Shown here in pieces: positions 51,747 to 61,553 of a stretch of DNA of 64,000 nucleotides (its first letter is position 1; each line of letters opens with the position of its first letter). The notes under the pieces are model-generated. The model did not search any database and had not been told where the DNA came from. It saw nothing but the letters and a program-made list of their open reading frames with translations. Source of the DNA: Bacteroidota bacterium (GTDB lineage Bacteria > Bacteroidota > Bacteroidia > AKYH767-A > 2013-40CM-41-45); NCBI GenBank assembly GCA_016711505.1, contig JADJSV010000020.1, positions 124,001 to 188,000 on the forward strand, given 5' to 3'. The translations under genes and the position numbers were made by a program.

Positions 51747-52303
51747 TCTTTATTTATGTCGAATTGTTCAAAAGTGATAACACCAAAATCTTCAGGTGTT
51801 GTTATAGTACTATCGTTTGGTAATTCAGGATTCACAGCGCTGAAATTTTCATTTTCATCTTTTGCAAGAACCCACGTTCCATTTGTGTTTTTAGAAAATG
51901 TAGAGACGCGTCCCCATCTCATTACGGCGCCACCATAATGTGAAATACTGAAACTCTCATTATCAATGCTGATACCAACAAATGGATCACCCATAACTCC
52001 ACCACAAATAACACAATAAACAGCATTCATACTTCTGGCAATAACTGAATAGCCGCTTGCTGTTCCGTAGAGAATTATTGTTTCACGTTTGATTGTTGTA
52101 TCACTGATTGCAGCGAGGCTGTCTTCATTCTTTTGTTTAAGAACGAGAATCATGTCTGTAAATTGGTCATTATTCAGATTACCGGAAACACTATCTCTGA
52201 CTTCATAGCCGTTCGGAATTATTTCCTGCAGACTTGTGGCAATGGTGAATTTAGTGGCCAGTATGAAGATAAAAATCAGCAGCTGATATTTTTTTTGCTT
52301 CAT
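51743..52303 (-). CDS. Exported protein of unknown function (FG-GAP-like strand)
   Basis: The 186-residue protein has a signal peptide ('YQLLIFIFILATKFTIA'). 'SVSGNLNNDQFTDMILVLKQ' resembles the D-x-[DN]-x-DG calcium-binding loop of FG-GAP repeats, and 'VGISIDNESFSISHYGGAVM' is a further strand pair. I recall similar Bacteroidota proteins with 'HYGGSAWRW' near a strand end, often unnamed. It leads a three-gene unit ending in the VOC gene. Confidence 0.72.
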   Translation of the reverse strand: MKQKKYQLLIFIFILATKFTIATSLQEIIPNGYEVRDSVSGNLNNDQFTDMILVLKQKNEDSLAAISDTTIKRETIILYGTASGYSVIARSMNAVYCVICGGVMGDPFVGISIDNESFSISHYGGAVMRWGRVSTFSKNTNGTWVLAKDENENFSAVNPELPNDSTITTPEDFGVITFEQFDINKE

Positions 52304-52387
52304 TATGAATTTGTAATGGTTTTGAAAGGTATTGAAATTGTATGATGGTATTCAGATATGCCAGCGCATATTATGCTTCAGGGTTTC

Positions 52388-52395
52388 TAATTTTG
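52388..52395 (+). promoter_or_regulatory. TAnnTTTG -7 box upstream of the TonB-C-like gene
   Basis: TAATTTTG matches the consensus 20 nt before the ATG at 52416. No TTTG is at the ideal -33 distance. Confidence 0.45.
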
Positions 52396-52415
52396 TATAA
52401 AACCATCGTAAAGAA

Positions 52416-52955
52416 ATGAAAAAGATAATTTTGATTGCCTTGATTGCTTGTGGAATTCAGGTAAATGCACAACAGATAATTGCCATGAAGTCTGGCGAGA
52501 AAATGAATGGCAAGGTTGAATCCCTTGCAAACGGTGTGGTTAACTTTCTATACAAAGGAAACTTAATGAAAATTAAAACTGACGAGATCTATTCGATCAC
52601 ATTTGGTGAAGTCGGTGAATCAGCCGGTGGAGAATCAACTGCTGCACTCCAGAAAGAAATAGGAGAGAAACAGATCATGTCAGGTTCGTATATGGTTCGT
52701 TATAAAGTTGCAGACAGAATTGTTTCAAAAGCTCCGCGTGTTGACAATTTAACTCAGGAAAAAGGAACAGTAGTTGTTGATGTTACTATTGACAAATATG
52801 GTCATGTGATGAAAGCCATTCCGGGTGCACCAGGTTCAACTACTAACAGTGAGTACCTGAAAACAAAAGCCAAACAAGCCGCTGAAAGTGCGCTGTTCAA
52901 TAATGTCCCAACTGCGCCATTGGAGCAGAAGGGGTATATGGTGATTGTATTTTAG
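52416..52955 (+). CDS. Exported protein with TonB-C-like terminal domain
   Basis: The 179-residue protein has a signal peptide ('IILIALIACGIQVNAQ'). Residues 20-55 ('IIAMKSGEKMNGKVESLANG', 'NLMKIKTDEIYSITFG') resemble a short SH3-like strand domain seen in Bacteroidota envelope proteins. The C-terminal half ('GTVVVDVTIDKYGHVMKAIP', 'AKQAAESALFNNVPTAP', 'GYMVIVF') has the TonB C-terminal pattern without a membrane anchor or Pro-rich linker. It therefore is not a full TonB protein. It is followed by a heptad hairpin. Confidence 0.78.
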   Translation: MKKIILIALIACGIQVNAQQIIAMKSGEKMNGKVESLANGVVNFLYKGNLMKIKTDEIYSITFGEVGESAGGESTAALQKEIGEKQIMSGSYMVRYKVADRIVSKAPRVDNLTQEKGTVVVDVTIDKYGHVMKAIPGAPGSTTNSEYLKTKAKQAAESALFNNVPTAPLEQKGYMVIVF

Positions 52956-52962
52956 TCTAGGT

Positions 52963-53058
52963 TTCAAAGTTCAAAGTTCAAAGTTCAAAGTTCAAAGTTC
53001 AAAGTTGGCTTCGTAGGTGACTACAAGGCCAACTTTGAACCTTGAACTTTGAGCCTTA
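52963..53058. repeat. Heptad-arm hairpin, family B copy 2, between convergent genes
   Basis: Six TTCAAAG units (52963-53004) face CTTTGAAC/CTTGAAC units (53033 to about 53058). The cap TTGGCTTCGTAGGTGAC / TACAAGGCCAA is close to the reverse complement of the cap at 10452-10481, so the element occurs in both orientations. It lies between the TonB-C-like gene and the convergent DUF922-like gene. Confidence 0.85.
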
Positions 53059-53069
53059 AACTATTTTAC

Positions 53070-54119
53070 TTACTGCAACAATTCAGCATCCACTTCCCGC
53101 ATCCATCTATTCTGTTCAGTATTCACTAAACCATGTTGGGTTTGTTCGTCGTATTCGTTTTGTGCCTGAACATATGCAGCCCATACTTCATCGAAAAGTG
53201 CTTTTACCTGTTGTTCGATTTTCATAGGACTTAAAGTTGTTTGCATTAATTGTTTCCGGAATCTTCGGGCGTACATTTCACAGATGTTGAAATGGTATTG
53301 TTCGTGCAACAACAGCGAATCTCTCTCACCACCCTCTTTTACCCATGAACTTCTTTTTATAAAACAAGCATCAAAATTTATGTAGAGCGTTAAAGTTCCA
53401 TTTTGAATTTCAGGTCTGGCTTTGTAATAAAACATACAATTACTTTCAGCCGCAAAATCAGATGCTTTAACAGGTCCCAGAAAATCCGTCCATGCTAACT
53501 GATATCCTTCGCTCCAGATAAGCGTGTCACCTATATCAGGTTTTAATCTGATATTGTGCAAAAATTCCACCACAACTTTATTTGCCATAGGAGGAATATT
53601 GATATTCTCTTTCATCCATTGGTCAAAATTCAGTAAAGATTGCTTCATGGCAGTAAGAATATTTTTTTCTGCTACTTCCGGAATATTTCCCAGAACATTC
53701 ATTGTGGGTTTACCGTTGAGTTGAAACAATTCAAAAATATCACCATCAATTTCTCTGTAAAAACGGATGGAGAAATCAAGCACATCCTGATGTTTTGCCG
53801 GACTTCCTTTGACATCTAATCTGAATTTCTTTAATTCCAATATGACCGGAATTGTGGTTGAGTCAAAGGTTACTGAGTGTTGAACGAGATCCAATAGATC
53901 ACTTGTCAGTGATTTTTTAAAACCGGCAGTCATTATCTTTCCTGTGACCATTACCGTTCCTGTTGACTTATCATTTCGGCCGTCCCGGACCTCACTGATA
54001 TGATAACCTTTCTGATTAATGTTCCAGGATTCAGGATGTAGGTTTAAGATGTATTCAGCAGAAAATAAGCGAAATGGAGTGGTCAGGAGGAACATCCAGA
54101 CGAGGAAATAATTTTTCAT
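53070..54119 (-). CDS. DUF922-like exported putative metalloprotease
   Basis: The 349-residue protein has a signal peptide ('FLVWMFLLTTPFRLFSAE'). The C-terminal third contains 'LIWSEGYQLAWTDFLGPVKA' and 'RDSLLLHEQYHFNICEMYAR', an H-E-x-x-H motif followed by a conserved helix, as in the DUF922 family of putative zinc proteases. The first two thirds are a beta-rich region without a known family. Its role is unknown. It is monocistronic between a convergent heptad hairpin and the divergent rmuC operon. Confidence 0.8.
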   Translation of the reverse strand: MKNYFLVWMFLLTTPFRLFSAEYILNLHPESWNINQKGYHISEVRDGRNDKSTGTVMVTGKIMTAGFKKSLTSDLLDLVQHSVTFDSTTIPVILELKKFRLDVKGSPAKHQDVLDFSIRFYREIDGDIFELFQLNGKPTMNVLGNIPEVAEKNILTAMKQSLLNFDQWMKENINIPPMANKVVVEFLHNIRLKPDIGDTLIWSEGYQLAWTDFLGPVKASDFAAESNCMFYYKARPEIQNGTLTLYINFDACFIKRSSWVKEGGERDSLLLHEQYHFNICEMYARRFRKQLMQTTLSPMKIEQQVKALFDEVWAAYVQAQNEYDEQTQHGLVNTEQNRWMREVDAELLQ

Positions 54120-54222
54120 TAGCAGACCCGGATTCTAACGTTTTTGGCAAGAATTTATTTGTAAATTTACAAACATCAAGCGGATAAGTTCTGCTTCAAT
54201 ACCATTTTAAAGGCCTCATTGT

Positions 54223-55560
54223 ATGGAGATTGTATTTTTAATTGTTGGATTGCTACTTGGAGCAGTCATTGCTTACTTTTTTGTGAAGAACAAGCCAAAT
54301 GCAGTAGAGAAGGAGCTTCAATTCAAAATTACTGAACTTGAAAGAGAAAAGAGTGTGCTGACTGACAGAATTCAGCAAATGATTCTTCAGCAAAAAAATT
54401 CAGACGATATCCTGAAAAAGGAAAGAGATCAAATCATTGCTTTGAGTTCAAGTCTGGCGACAAAACAAGAAATGGTTAACAACTATCTCGATAAACTGGA
54501 GAATCAGAAAGCAGATGTTGAAAACCTGCAGAAGAAATTTACAATGGAATTTGAAAATCTTTCTTCTAAGATCCTTGAAGAAAAGAGTCTCAAATTTGTA
54601 GAGCAGAACAGAACAAATCTGGATGTTATTCTGACACCACTCAGAGAAAAAATAAAAGACTTTGAACAGAAAGTAGAGCAGTCTTATAAAATTGAATCTG
54701 CGGAAAGACATACATTAAAGGGTGAGATCAAAAATCTGATTGAATTAAATAAGCAGATCTCTGATGAAGCAAATAATTTAGCGCGGGCACTGAAAGGGGA
54801 CACAAAAACGCAAGGCAATTGGGGTGAAGCAATTCTTGAAAGAATTCTGGAACGCTCAGGATTGGTTAAAGGTTGTGAATACGAAGTTCAGTATAATACT
54901 ACAAACGAAGAAGGACGTCGCATTCAACCCGATATAATTATTAATCTGCCCGACAACAAACATATTGTTATCGATTCAAAAGTAAGTCTGGTTGCTTATG
55001 ATGCAATGGTAAATGCAAGTACAGATGAAGACCGTGAGAAATATTTACGCGATCATATACTTTCAGTTCGTTCGCATATTAAAGGTCTGAGTGAAAAAAA
55101 TTATCAGACATCAATTGGAATAAACACTCCTGATTTTGTTCTTTTGTTTATGCCAATAGAATCCTCATTTGGTCTGGCAGTTCAGGCAGATAATGAGTTG
55201 TTCACTTTTGCATGGGACAGAAAAATTGTGATCGTAAGTCCATCGACATTACTTGCGACGATGAAAACAATTTCATCTATCTGGAAGCAGGAGCGACAAA
55301 CAAGAAACGCAATTGAAATTGCCAGACAAGGTGGTGCATTGTATGATAAGTTTAAAAACTTCGTAGACGATCTGATTGAAGTCGGTACAAAGATGAATGG
55401 TGCAAAGAAGTCATACGAAGATGCAATGAATAAATTATCTTCAGGCTCAGGAAATCTTGTTAAGCGGGTAGAAGACCTGAAAAAACTTGGGGCGAAATCA
55501 ACAAAGGATCTTCCACCTTCTATTTTGGAAAAGGCACAGGAAAGTGTAGAAGAAGAATAA
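54223..55560 (+). CDS. rmuC: DNA recombination protein RmuC
   Basis: RmuC proteins affect DNA inversion and recombination and carry a restriction-endonuclease-like fold. The 445-residue protein has an N-terminal membrane anchor (residues 2-20), a long coiled coil at about 30-190 ('AVEKELQFKITELEREKSVL'), and the catalytic region 'GNWGEAILERILERSGLVKG' followed by 'PDIIINLPDNKHIVIDSKVS' and 'VLLFMPIESSFGLAVQADNE'. It opens a four-gene run (gaps of 2, 14 and 11 nt) with a GWxTD lipoprotein, rlmB and a GT39-like protein. Confidence 0.93.
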   Translation: MEIVFLIVGLLLGAVIAYFFVKNKPNAVEKELQFKITELEREKSVLTDRIQQMILQQKNSDDILKKERDQIIALSSSLATKQEMVNNYLDKLENQKADVENLQKKFTMEFENLSSKILEEKSLKFVEQNRTNLDVILTPLREKIKDFEQKVEQSYKIESAERHTLKGEIKNLIELNKQISDEANNLARALKGDTKTQGNWGEAILERILERSGLVKGCEYEVQYNTTNEEGRRIQPDIIINLPDNKHIVIDSKVSLVAYDAMVNASTDEDREKYLRDHILSVRSHIKGLSEKNYQTSIGINTPDFVLLFMPIESSFGLAVQADNELFTFAWDRKIVIVSPSTLLATMKTISSIWKQERQTRNAIEIARQGGALYDKFKNFVDDLIEVGTKMNGAKKSYEDAMNKLSSGSGNLVKRVEDLKKLGAKSTKDLPPSILEKAQESVEEE

Positions 55561-55562
55561 CG

Positions 55563-56819
55563 ATGGGCAGACTTATACCGGCTTTCATACTTGTATTAGT
55601 GTTCTCAGGTTGTTTTACAACGAGAGATTTAAGCAATACCAATCTGGCTTCTTTTTACAAGCCAAATGATAATGTTTATCATCCTGAATTTTCAGTCTGG
55701 AATCAGAAGGATTCTATGTTGATCCTTTATACGAAAGTACTTCCCGAAGAATTTCTTTATGTGCGACAACCTGATAATGGCTATAAGTCATTTGTAAAGA
55801 TCATAGCAGAAGTTGTGCGCTCGTATGACAATACGAAAGTGCTCGACAGCATATCTTCAGTGTTTTCTTTCGACATTCTTGATAAATCGATTCAGCAGGT
55901 TTTATCGATGAAAGTTCCTGTTAAACAAAATGGAGAATTAAAACTTCGGATAGTGATTTATGATCTCAATAAAGGAGCATATGAAGATTACTTTGTTCCT
56001 TTGGAAATTAACAGTACAATTTCCAGAAACGACTTTGCTTTTACTGATAAGGCGGGAAATATAATTCTGAAGAATTATTTTAACCAATCAGATAGTTTTA
56101 TGATCCATTATAAAGATCCGGGTATCCGGACTTTATGGTGTAAGCATTATAAACGTCAATTCTTACTTCCTGCGCCACCTTTTTCTTTTGACATAAAAAC
56201 TGAATTTGATTATACACCTGACAGTGTATTTCAAATCAGTGTAAATGATTCGACTTTAGTAAATCTTCCTGAGGAAGGATTTTATCATTTGCAATCAGAT
56301 ACAACCATTAAAGAAGGCGGAACAATCTTTCGCTTTGAATCAGGTTATCCGAATGTTTCAAAACAACAGCAACTCTTAGAATCACTGAGGTATCTTACAT
56401 CTAAAAAAGAATTTGAGGAAATGCAAAAATCCACGAACATGAAAACAGCGGTTGATAATTTCTGGCTGTCGCGTGGAGGTTCTGAAGAAAAAACCCGTGC
56501 TTTGATCCGTAAATATTATGGCAGGGTACAAGATGCAAACAAATTTTTTACATCTTATACTGAGGGTTGGAGAACAGACAGAGGGATGATCTATGTGATC
56601 TTTGGATCACCTACCACTCTTTATCTGGGTGCTGAATCAGAAACATGGATCTACGGAACTCCAAACAGTGCATTAGCATTAAATTTCTTTTTTACAAAAG
56701 TGAATAATCCATTTACACCCAATGATATGACCTTGTCGAGAGCGCCGATATATGAAAGTAACTGGTATCGCGCTGTCGAAACATGGCGTCAAGGCAGGGC
56801 ATTCAATAGTTTTAATTAG
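55563..56819 (+). CDS. GWxTD-domain lipoprotein
   Basis: The 418-residue protein has a lipoprotein signal peptide ('LIPAFILVLVFSGC', lipobox Cys17). Its C-terminal third holds the GWxTD motif 'SYTEGWRTDRGMIYVIFGSP' and 'ETWIYG', after a helical segment 'KFFTSYTEG'. GWxTD domains are common in Bacteroidota and related phyla; the function is unknown. It starts 2 nt after rmuC and is probably co-translated. It should be attached to the outer or inner membrane facing the periplasm. Confidence 0.88.
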   Translation: MGRLIPAFILVLVFSGCFTTRDLSNTNLASFYKPNDNVYHPEFSVWNQKDSMLILYTKVLPEEFLYVRQPDNGYKSFVKIIAEVVRSYDNTKVLDSISSVFSFDILDKSIQQVLSMKVPVKQNGELKLRIVIYDLNKGAYEDYFVPLEINSTISRNDFAFTDKAGNIILKNYFNQSDSFMIHYKDPGIRTLWCKHYKRQFLLPAPPFSFDIKTEFDYTPDSVFQISVNDSTLVNLPEEGFYHLQSDTTIKEGGTIFRFESGYPNVSKQQQLLESLRYLTSKKEFEEMQKSTNMKTAVDNFWLSRGGSEEKTRALIRKYYGRVQDANKFFTSYTEGWRTDRGMIYVIFGSPTTLYLGAESETWIYGTPNSALALNFFFTKVNNPFTPNDMTLSRAPIYESNWYRAVETWRQGRAFNSFN

Positions 56820-56833
56820 TATCAGAAAAAAGT

Positions 56834-57622
56834 ATGTACAACAACAATAACAAAGGTAGTTTTCGTTCCCGTCGCCCAGAGCCAAAAGAAGACACGCAAT
56901 TGATCTATGGAATTCGTCCGGTAATGGAAGCAATTCATGCCGGAAAAGAAATCGACAGAATGTTTATTTGCCGTGGAGCAAAAGGTGAGTTGATGGGAGA
57001 GTTGAAAGAACTTTTAAAGGAAAAGAATATTACCTATACAGAAGTTCCTATAGAAAAATTGCATCGCATCACACGTAATAATCATCAGGATGTTGTATGT
57101 TACATTTCTTCGATCACTTATCATAAATTAACAGACATCGTTCCATTCGTTTTTGAGAAAGGTCAGGTTCCATTAATTTTAATTCTCGACAGGATAACGG
57201 ATGTACGGAATTTCGGAGCGATTGCGCGTACTGCAGAATGTTCCGGAGTACATGCAATCGTAATTCCCGGTAGGGGAGCGGCTCAGGTTACTGCTGATGC
57301 CATCAAGACCTCTGCAGGAGCATTGAGCAAAATTCCTGTATGTCGCGAGAACCATTTAAAGCAAACAGTTGCCTATTTGCAGGAAAGTGGAATTCGTGTT
57401 GTCGCTGCAAGTGAAAAAGGGAGTGAAGATTATTTTAAATCAGATTTCAGCGGACCACTGGCGATCATTATGGGTTCAGAAGAAGATGGTGTAAGCAATG
57501 AGTTGATAAAATCTGCAGAAGAATTATCACGTATTCCATTGGCAGGAACAATTTCGTCGTTAAATGTTTCAGTTGCTTGTGGAGTGATGCTTTATGAAGC
57601 CATCCGTCAACGTGCAAAATAA
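56834..57622 (+). CDS. rlmB: 23S rRNA 2'-O-ribose methyltransferase RlmB (SpoU/TrmH family)
   Basis: RlmB methylates G2251 (E. coli numbering) of 23S rRNA. The 262-residue protein has the N-terminal substrate-binding domain ('LIYGIRPVMEAIHAGKEIDR') and the SpoU knot: 'DRITDVRNFGAIARTAECSG', 'ITSAGALSKIPV'-type motif at 'TSAGALSKIPVCRE', 'IIMGSEEDGVSNELI' and 'PLAGTISSLNVSVACGVMLY'. The first 20 residues are basic and Asn-rich. It is 14 nt after the GWxTD gene. Assignment to RlmB rather than another TrmH paralogue rests on overall layout. Confidence 0.9.
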   Translation: MYNNNNKGSFRSRRPEPKEDTQLIYGIRPVMEAIHAGKEIDRMFICRGAKGELMGELKELLKEKNITYTEVPIEKLHRITRNNHQDVVCYISSITYHKLTDIVPFVFEKGQVPLILILDRITDVRNFGAIARTAECSGVHAIVIPGRGAAQVTADAIKTSAGALSKIPVCRENHLKQTVAYLQESGIRVVAASEKGSEDYFKSDFSGPLAIIMGSEEDGVSNELIKSAEELSRIPLAGTISSLNVSVACGVMLYEAIRQRAK

Positions 57623-57633
57623 GAGATCTGGAA

Positions 57634-59523
57634 ATGGATATTAAAAAAAGAAATGATCGGTTGCTGATATTTATTCTGGCAATTTCTTTTGTACTCCATT
57701 TCATTAACCTGAAAGATCTTTCATTATCCAATGATGAATTGAGTGCGATAACACGATCGCGCTATGATACATTTTCCGAAATGATCACAAAGGGCGTGTA
57801 TATCGACTATCATCCTGCCGGCATTCAAACGTACATATTTTACTGGATGAAGTTATTTGGTGATGATGCATTTTTATTGCGGATCCCTTTTGTTTTGTGT
57901 GCATTTGGTTCAACAATTTTGTTGTATTTCATTTGTAAAAAGTGGGCGAATGAATTTATCGGACTGTTAACAATTATCACTTTCACTACCAGTTCGCTTG
58001 TCATTCAGTACACTCAGATTGCAAGAATGTATAGCACAGGAATGTTCTTTTGCCTGCTCGCAACTTATGGCTGGACATTTTTTCTTTTCAATGAAAGTGG
58101 TAAAGGGAAAATGAAATTTTGGTGGATCTGGTTGATTGGTTCCATACTTTGTATTCATAATCATTACTTCAGTTTTGCTTTTGCTGCAATACTTGGCTTA
58201 AGTGGAATGTTTTTTGTGAAAAAGGATCTTTTGAAATTGTATCTTTTAGGAGGTACAATTGCTTTACTATCTTTCATTCCGGAGCTGGGAATTTTCAAAG
58301 AACAGATGAAGACGGGAGATATCGGTGGCTGGTTGGCTCCGCCTGAAAAAACATTTTTGTGGGATTTCTTCTATGTTGTATTCAACAATTCAAAATTATT
58401 TATTGTCGTTGTTGTAGTCTGGTTGATCTTAGGAGCAATCTTCCCAATTCATTCGCCAAACATAACCCGCTGGAGAATATTATCTGTGATCTGGTTTATG
58501 TTTGTCTTCCTGCTTGCATACCTGTATTCAGTGCTCGGACATCCGGTCATTCAGTTTTCAACACTGTTATTTGTATTGCCATTCATTTTCTTTTTTATAT
58601 TTTCATTTACGCCGCGATTCTTACTGAAGTATCAGTTACCGGTGATCTTATTTTTTCTATTTACGGGAATGTATAGTCTTATAGCTTCCGGATTTTATTC
58701 AAAAAATCATTTCGGAGTTTTCAAAGAAATTGCAGAAGATGTAAATTCATTTCCGCCGGATGTACCTGTTGTCGTTAATGTGATCAATCCGCAATATTTC
58801 AATTATTATTATTCTAAACTTGCCTCAAAACCCCGGCAGATAATTTTCAAATTAGAAAGTCCAAAAGATTATGGGCGGTTATTTCAGATCGTAGATTCCA
58901 GCACTTCCGATGAATTTGGTTATTCCTGGACGAACAGCTATCATCCGTATGAGATCCTTGAGGTCATTCGTTCGAAATATCCAAAACTTATTCAGAAGAA
59001 AATTTATTTCAACGCTACTTCCTATTTATTTTCAAAGTCAGGTGAGGAAATAAAAACGGACTCTGTTATTTATACTTTTATTAATGATTATGATGGCGAT
59101 ACGTTTATGCCAATCCATGAGACAGATGAACATGCATTCTCAGGAAAATATTCTGAATGGATGGATAGTACAAAAACATTTAGTACTTCAGTAAAAACAC
59201 CTGTTGAAGAAATTCCCGAGTCCGCTGATCGGTATGCAATTTTTTCTGCGAAAGTATATTTTGACAAATTGCCTGAACAAGCTTCGATTAATTTAGCATT
59301 CGATGATTCAACACATTCATATCAATTCCATGGTGCGGGTTTAACTGATTATTGCCATGAACCGGGTAAGTGGTATTCGATTTTAATTTGTGGTGAATTT
59401 CCACGAAGCGCGAAGAAGGGAGATAAATTAACTGCCTATTTTCACAACCCTGCCGGTGAAAAATTCTGGATCGACGATTTCAAACTTGTTGTCAGAACTT
59501 CACATAATCCATATAAAAAATAA
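57634..59523 (+). CDS. GT39-type membrane glycosyltransferase with C-terminal beta domain
   Basis: The 629-residue protein has about ten or more membrane helices in residues 8-390. The first periplasmic loop carries 'LSNDELSAITRSRYDTF', with the acidic pair typical of the GT-C (Pmt/ArnT-like) fold, which transfers sugars from polyprenyl-phosphate donors. Residues from about 480 form a soluble region ('FSGKYSEWMDSTKTFSTS', 'GEKFWIDDFKLVVR') resembling a carbohydrate-binding beta-sandwich, not usual for the minimal family. It ends 1 nt from the convergent UbiD gene. The sugar and acceptor are unknown. Confidence 0.85.
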   Translation: MDIKKRNDRLLIFILAISFVLHFINLKDLSLSNDELSAITRSRYDTFSEMITKGVYIDYHPAGIQTYIFYWMKLFGDDAFLLRIPFVLCAFGSTILLYFICKKWANEFIGLLTIITFTTSSLVIQYTQIARMYSTGMFFCLLATYGWTFFLFNESGKGKMKFWWIWLIGSILCIHNHYFSFAFAAILGLSGMFFVKKDLLKLYLLGGTIALLSFIPELGIFKEQMKTGDIGGWLAPPEKTFLWDFFYVVFNNSKLFIVVVVVWLILGAIFPIHSPNITRWRILSVIWFMFVFLLAYLYSVLGHPVIQFSTLLFVLPFIFFFIFSFTPRFLLKYQLPVILFFLFTGMYSLIASGFYSKNHFGVFKEIAEDVNSFPPDVPVVVNVINPQYFNYYYSKLASKPRQIIFKLESPKDYGRLFQIVDSSTSDEFGYSWTNSYHPYEILEVIRSKYPKLIQKKIYFNATSYLFSKSGEEIKTDSVIYTFINDYDGDTFMPIHETDEHAFSGKYSEWMDSTKTFSTSVKTPVEEIPESADRYAIFSAKVYFDKLPEQASINLAFDDSTHSYQFHGAGLTDYCHEPGKWYSILICGEFPRSAKKGDKLTAYFHNPAGEKFWIDDFKLVVRTSHNPYKK

Positions 59524-59524
59524 C

Positions 59525-61420
59525 TCACTTTGCCACAGCACCACCTTCGTAAAGATGTTCTCTGTATTTTTTCGAAGGCGACTCAATGAATTTTCCAAGT
59601 CCGAGTTTATCCCAGATCTCGTCGATACGTTCAATTGTTCGGTCATCGGATGCCAGGATATTTGGCCAGTCACGTTGAAACCCATCGAACTCTTTTGTCT
59701 TTCTTGTCCCATCCATTGATAAATGCGAAACACCGGATTCATCTTCAACTAAAATGTGATCGCGTTTTGGATCAACATTATTTGCAAATCTCCATACGGC
59801 ATCAGCAGTATCTGAAATGTCGAATGTGTGCTCGAGAAAAACAATAACTTTTATTTCCGAAAAATCTTTTCTGGCAAACAATTTTTTAGAAATTTCTTTG
59901 ACATGATTCTTTCTGTTCTTTTCAATCGATAAGAAGAGAATTGAAATCCCGAGTTTAAGAACCTGATAGTTGATAGCTTTTATTTCAGGAAATTCATTTT
60001 GAATTTCTGATTGGTCAGGGGTCTTGTTGCTAACTGAACCGAATGAAATTCGTCCTGAAAGTTCTTCATGAGTTTTCTTGGTACCGTCAATTCCGATTTT
60101 TCCCCCAAAGGCCATTACAGAACAGCTATGGTCAAGAACATCCACAGGTCCTTGAGTAAAGTGAATGTCGTGCGCAGGATCAAAATTCTCACTTACATAT
60201 TTTGCAACTTCACTGCTGTTGTGAATATTTACATCGCCATCAACAACAACCATCATTTTTGTGAACATCATTTGTCCGGCTCCCCAAAGACTGTGCATTA
60301 CTTTGCTTGCTTGTCCCGGATAATCTTTATTGATCTTCACAATAACTAAATTATGAAACACACCTTCAACAGGTAATACCATATCAACAATTTCCGGAAC
60401 CATTGTCATTTTTATGGGCACAAGAAATATCCGTTCTGTTGCTTTTCCTATCCATGCATCTTCCTGTGGTGGTATACCAACAATTGTCGCAGGATAAACA
60501 GCATTCTTTCTGTGAGTGATACAAGTGATATGAAAGCGCGGATACATATCGGCTAAAGAATAATAACCTGTATGATCTCCAAACGGGCCTTCAAGAATAT
60601 AATCTTCGCTTGGGTCAACATAGCCTTCGATAATAATGTCGGCATCTGCAGGAACCTGTACATCCTGAGTCAGGCATTGAACCAATTCAACTTTTTTCTT
60701 GCGGATAAATCCGGCAAGCATATATTCATCAACGCCATCAGGAAGTGGGGCAGTGGCAGAGTAAGCATAAACAGGATCTCCGCCCAGTGCAATTGCAACA
60801 GGCATTTTCTGGCCAAGCTTTTTGTATTCATTAAAATGGCGGGCACTTACTTTGTGACGATGCCAGTGCATTCCTGTCATCTTCGGATCGAAAACCTGCA
60901 TTCTGTAAAGTCCGACATTTCGCAAACCCGTTAATGGATCTTTAGTATGAATAACAGGAAGAGTAACGAACGGTCCACCATCTTCAGGCCAGCATTTCAG
61001 AACAGGAAATTTAGTAATGTCCGGATCTTTCATGACCACTTCCTGACATTCGCCTTTACCACTTATAATTTTGGGCATCCATGAAGCAATTGATCCAAGA
61101 GTTGGAAGCATTTTCAATTTATCTAAAATGCTATCTTTAGGAGTAGTAAGTTGTTTAATTAATGTTTCGATTTCCGCAGCAACATCATCAAGTTTTTCAA
61201 CTCCTAAAGCCCAGGCCATCCTCTGTTCAGTTCCCATTGAATTAATGAGAACAGGAAAATCTGTTCCGTTGTTTTCAAATAACAGCGCCGGACCATATTG
61301 CTTAGAGATCCTGTCTGTAATTTCTGTGATCTCCAGTTCAGGGTTTACAAATTCTTTGATACGAACCAATTCACCTTTTTCTTCAAGTGTTTTGATCCAG
61401 TGTTGGGTATTGCGATACAT
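59525..61420 (-). CDS. UbiD-family decarboxylase (menaquinone-type)
   Basis: UbiD-family enzymes use prenylated FMN to decarboxylate aromatic acids. The 631-residue protein (ATG at 61420; a TTG three codons upstream is less likely) has 'YVDPSEDYILEGPFGDHTGY', the prFMN/metal motif, and 'VGIPPQEDAWIGKATERIFL'. Its length and the C-terminal 'SVMAFGGKIGIDGTKKT' segment fit the menaquinone-biosynthesis type of Bacteroidota rather than the 490-residue E. coli UbiD. No other quinone gene is adjacent. The family's partner UbiX is not seen here. Confidence 0.88.
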   Translation of the reverse strand: MYRNTQHWIKTLEEKGELVRIKEFVNPELEITEITDRISKQYGPALLFENNGTDFPVLINSMGTEQRMAWALGVEKLDDVAAEIETLIKQLTTPKDSILDKLKMLPTLGSIASWMPKIISGKGECQEVVMKDPDITKFPVLKCWPEDGGPFVTLPVIHTKDPLTGLRNVGLYRMQVFDPKMTGMHWHRHKVSARHFNEYKKLGQKMPVAIALGGDPVYAYSATAPLPDGVDEYMLAGFIRKKKVELVQCLTQDVQVPADADIIIEGYVDPSEDYILEGPFGDHTGYYSLADMYPRFHITCITHRKNAVYPATIVGIPPQEDAWIGKATERIFLVPIKMTMVPEIVDMVLPVEGVFHNLVIVKINKDYPGQASKVMHSLWGAGQMMFTKMMVVVDGDVNIHNSSEVAKYVSENFDPAHDIHFTQGPVDVLDHSCSVMAFGGKIGIDGTKKTHEELSGRISFGSVSNKTPDQSEIQNEFPEIKAINYQVLKLGISILFLSIEKNRKNHVKEISKKLFARKDFSEIKVIVFLEHTFDISDTADAVWRFANNVDPKRDHILVEDESGVSHLSMDGTRKTKEFDGFQRDWPNILASDDRTIERIDEIWDKLGLGKFIESPSKKYREHLYEGGAVAK

Positions 61421-61553
61421 AAAATTCAATTAGAATTACAAAGGTAACAAGAATGTAGATGAATGGTTTAGATATTGATTTTTGTCTGCGATTTTATATT
61501 TTGGCTATTAATTCTGAATTTCATAGATTTATCGAAATTAACCCCACATTCTT

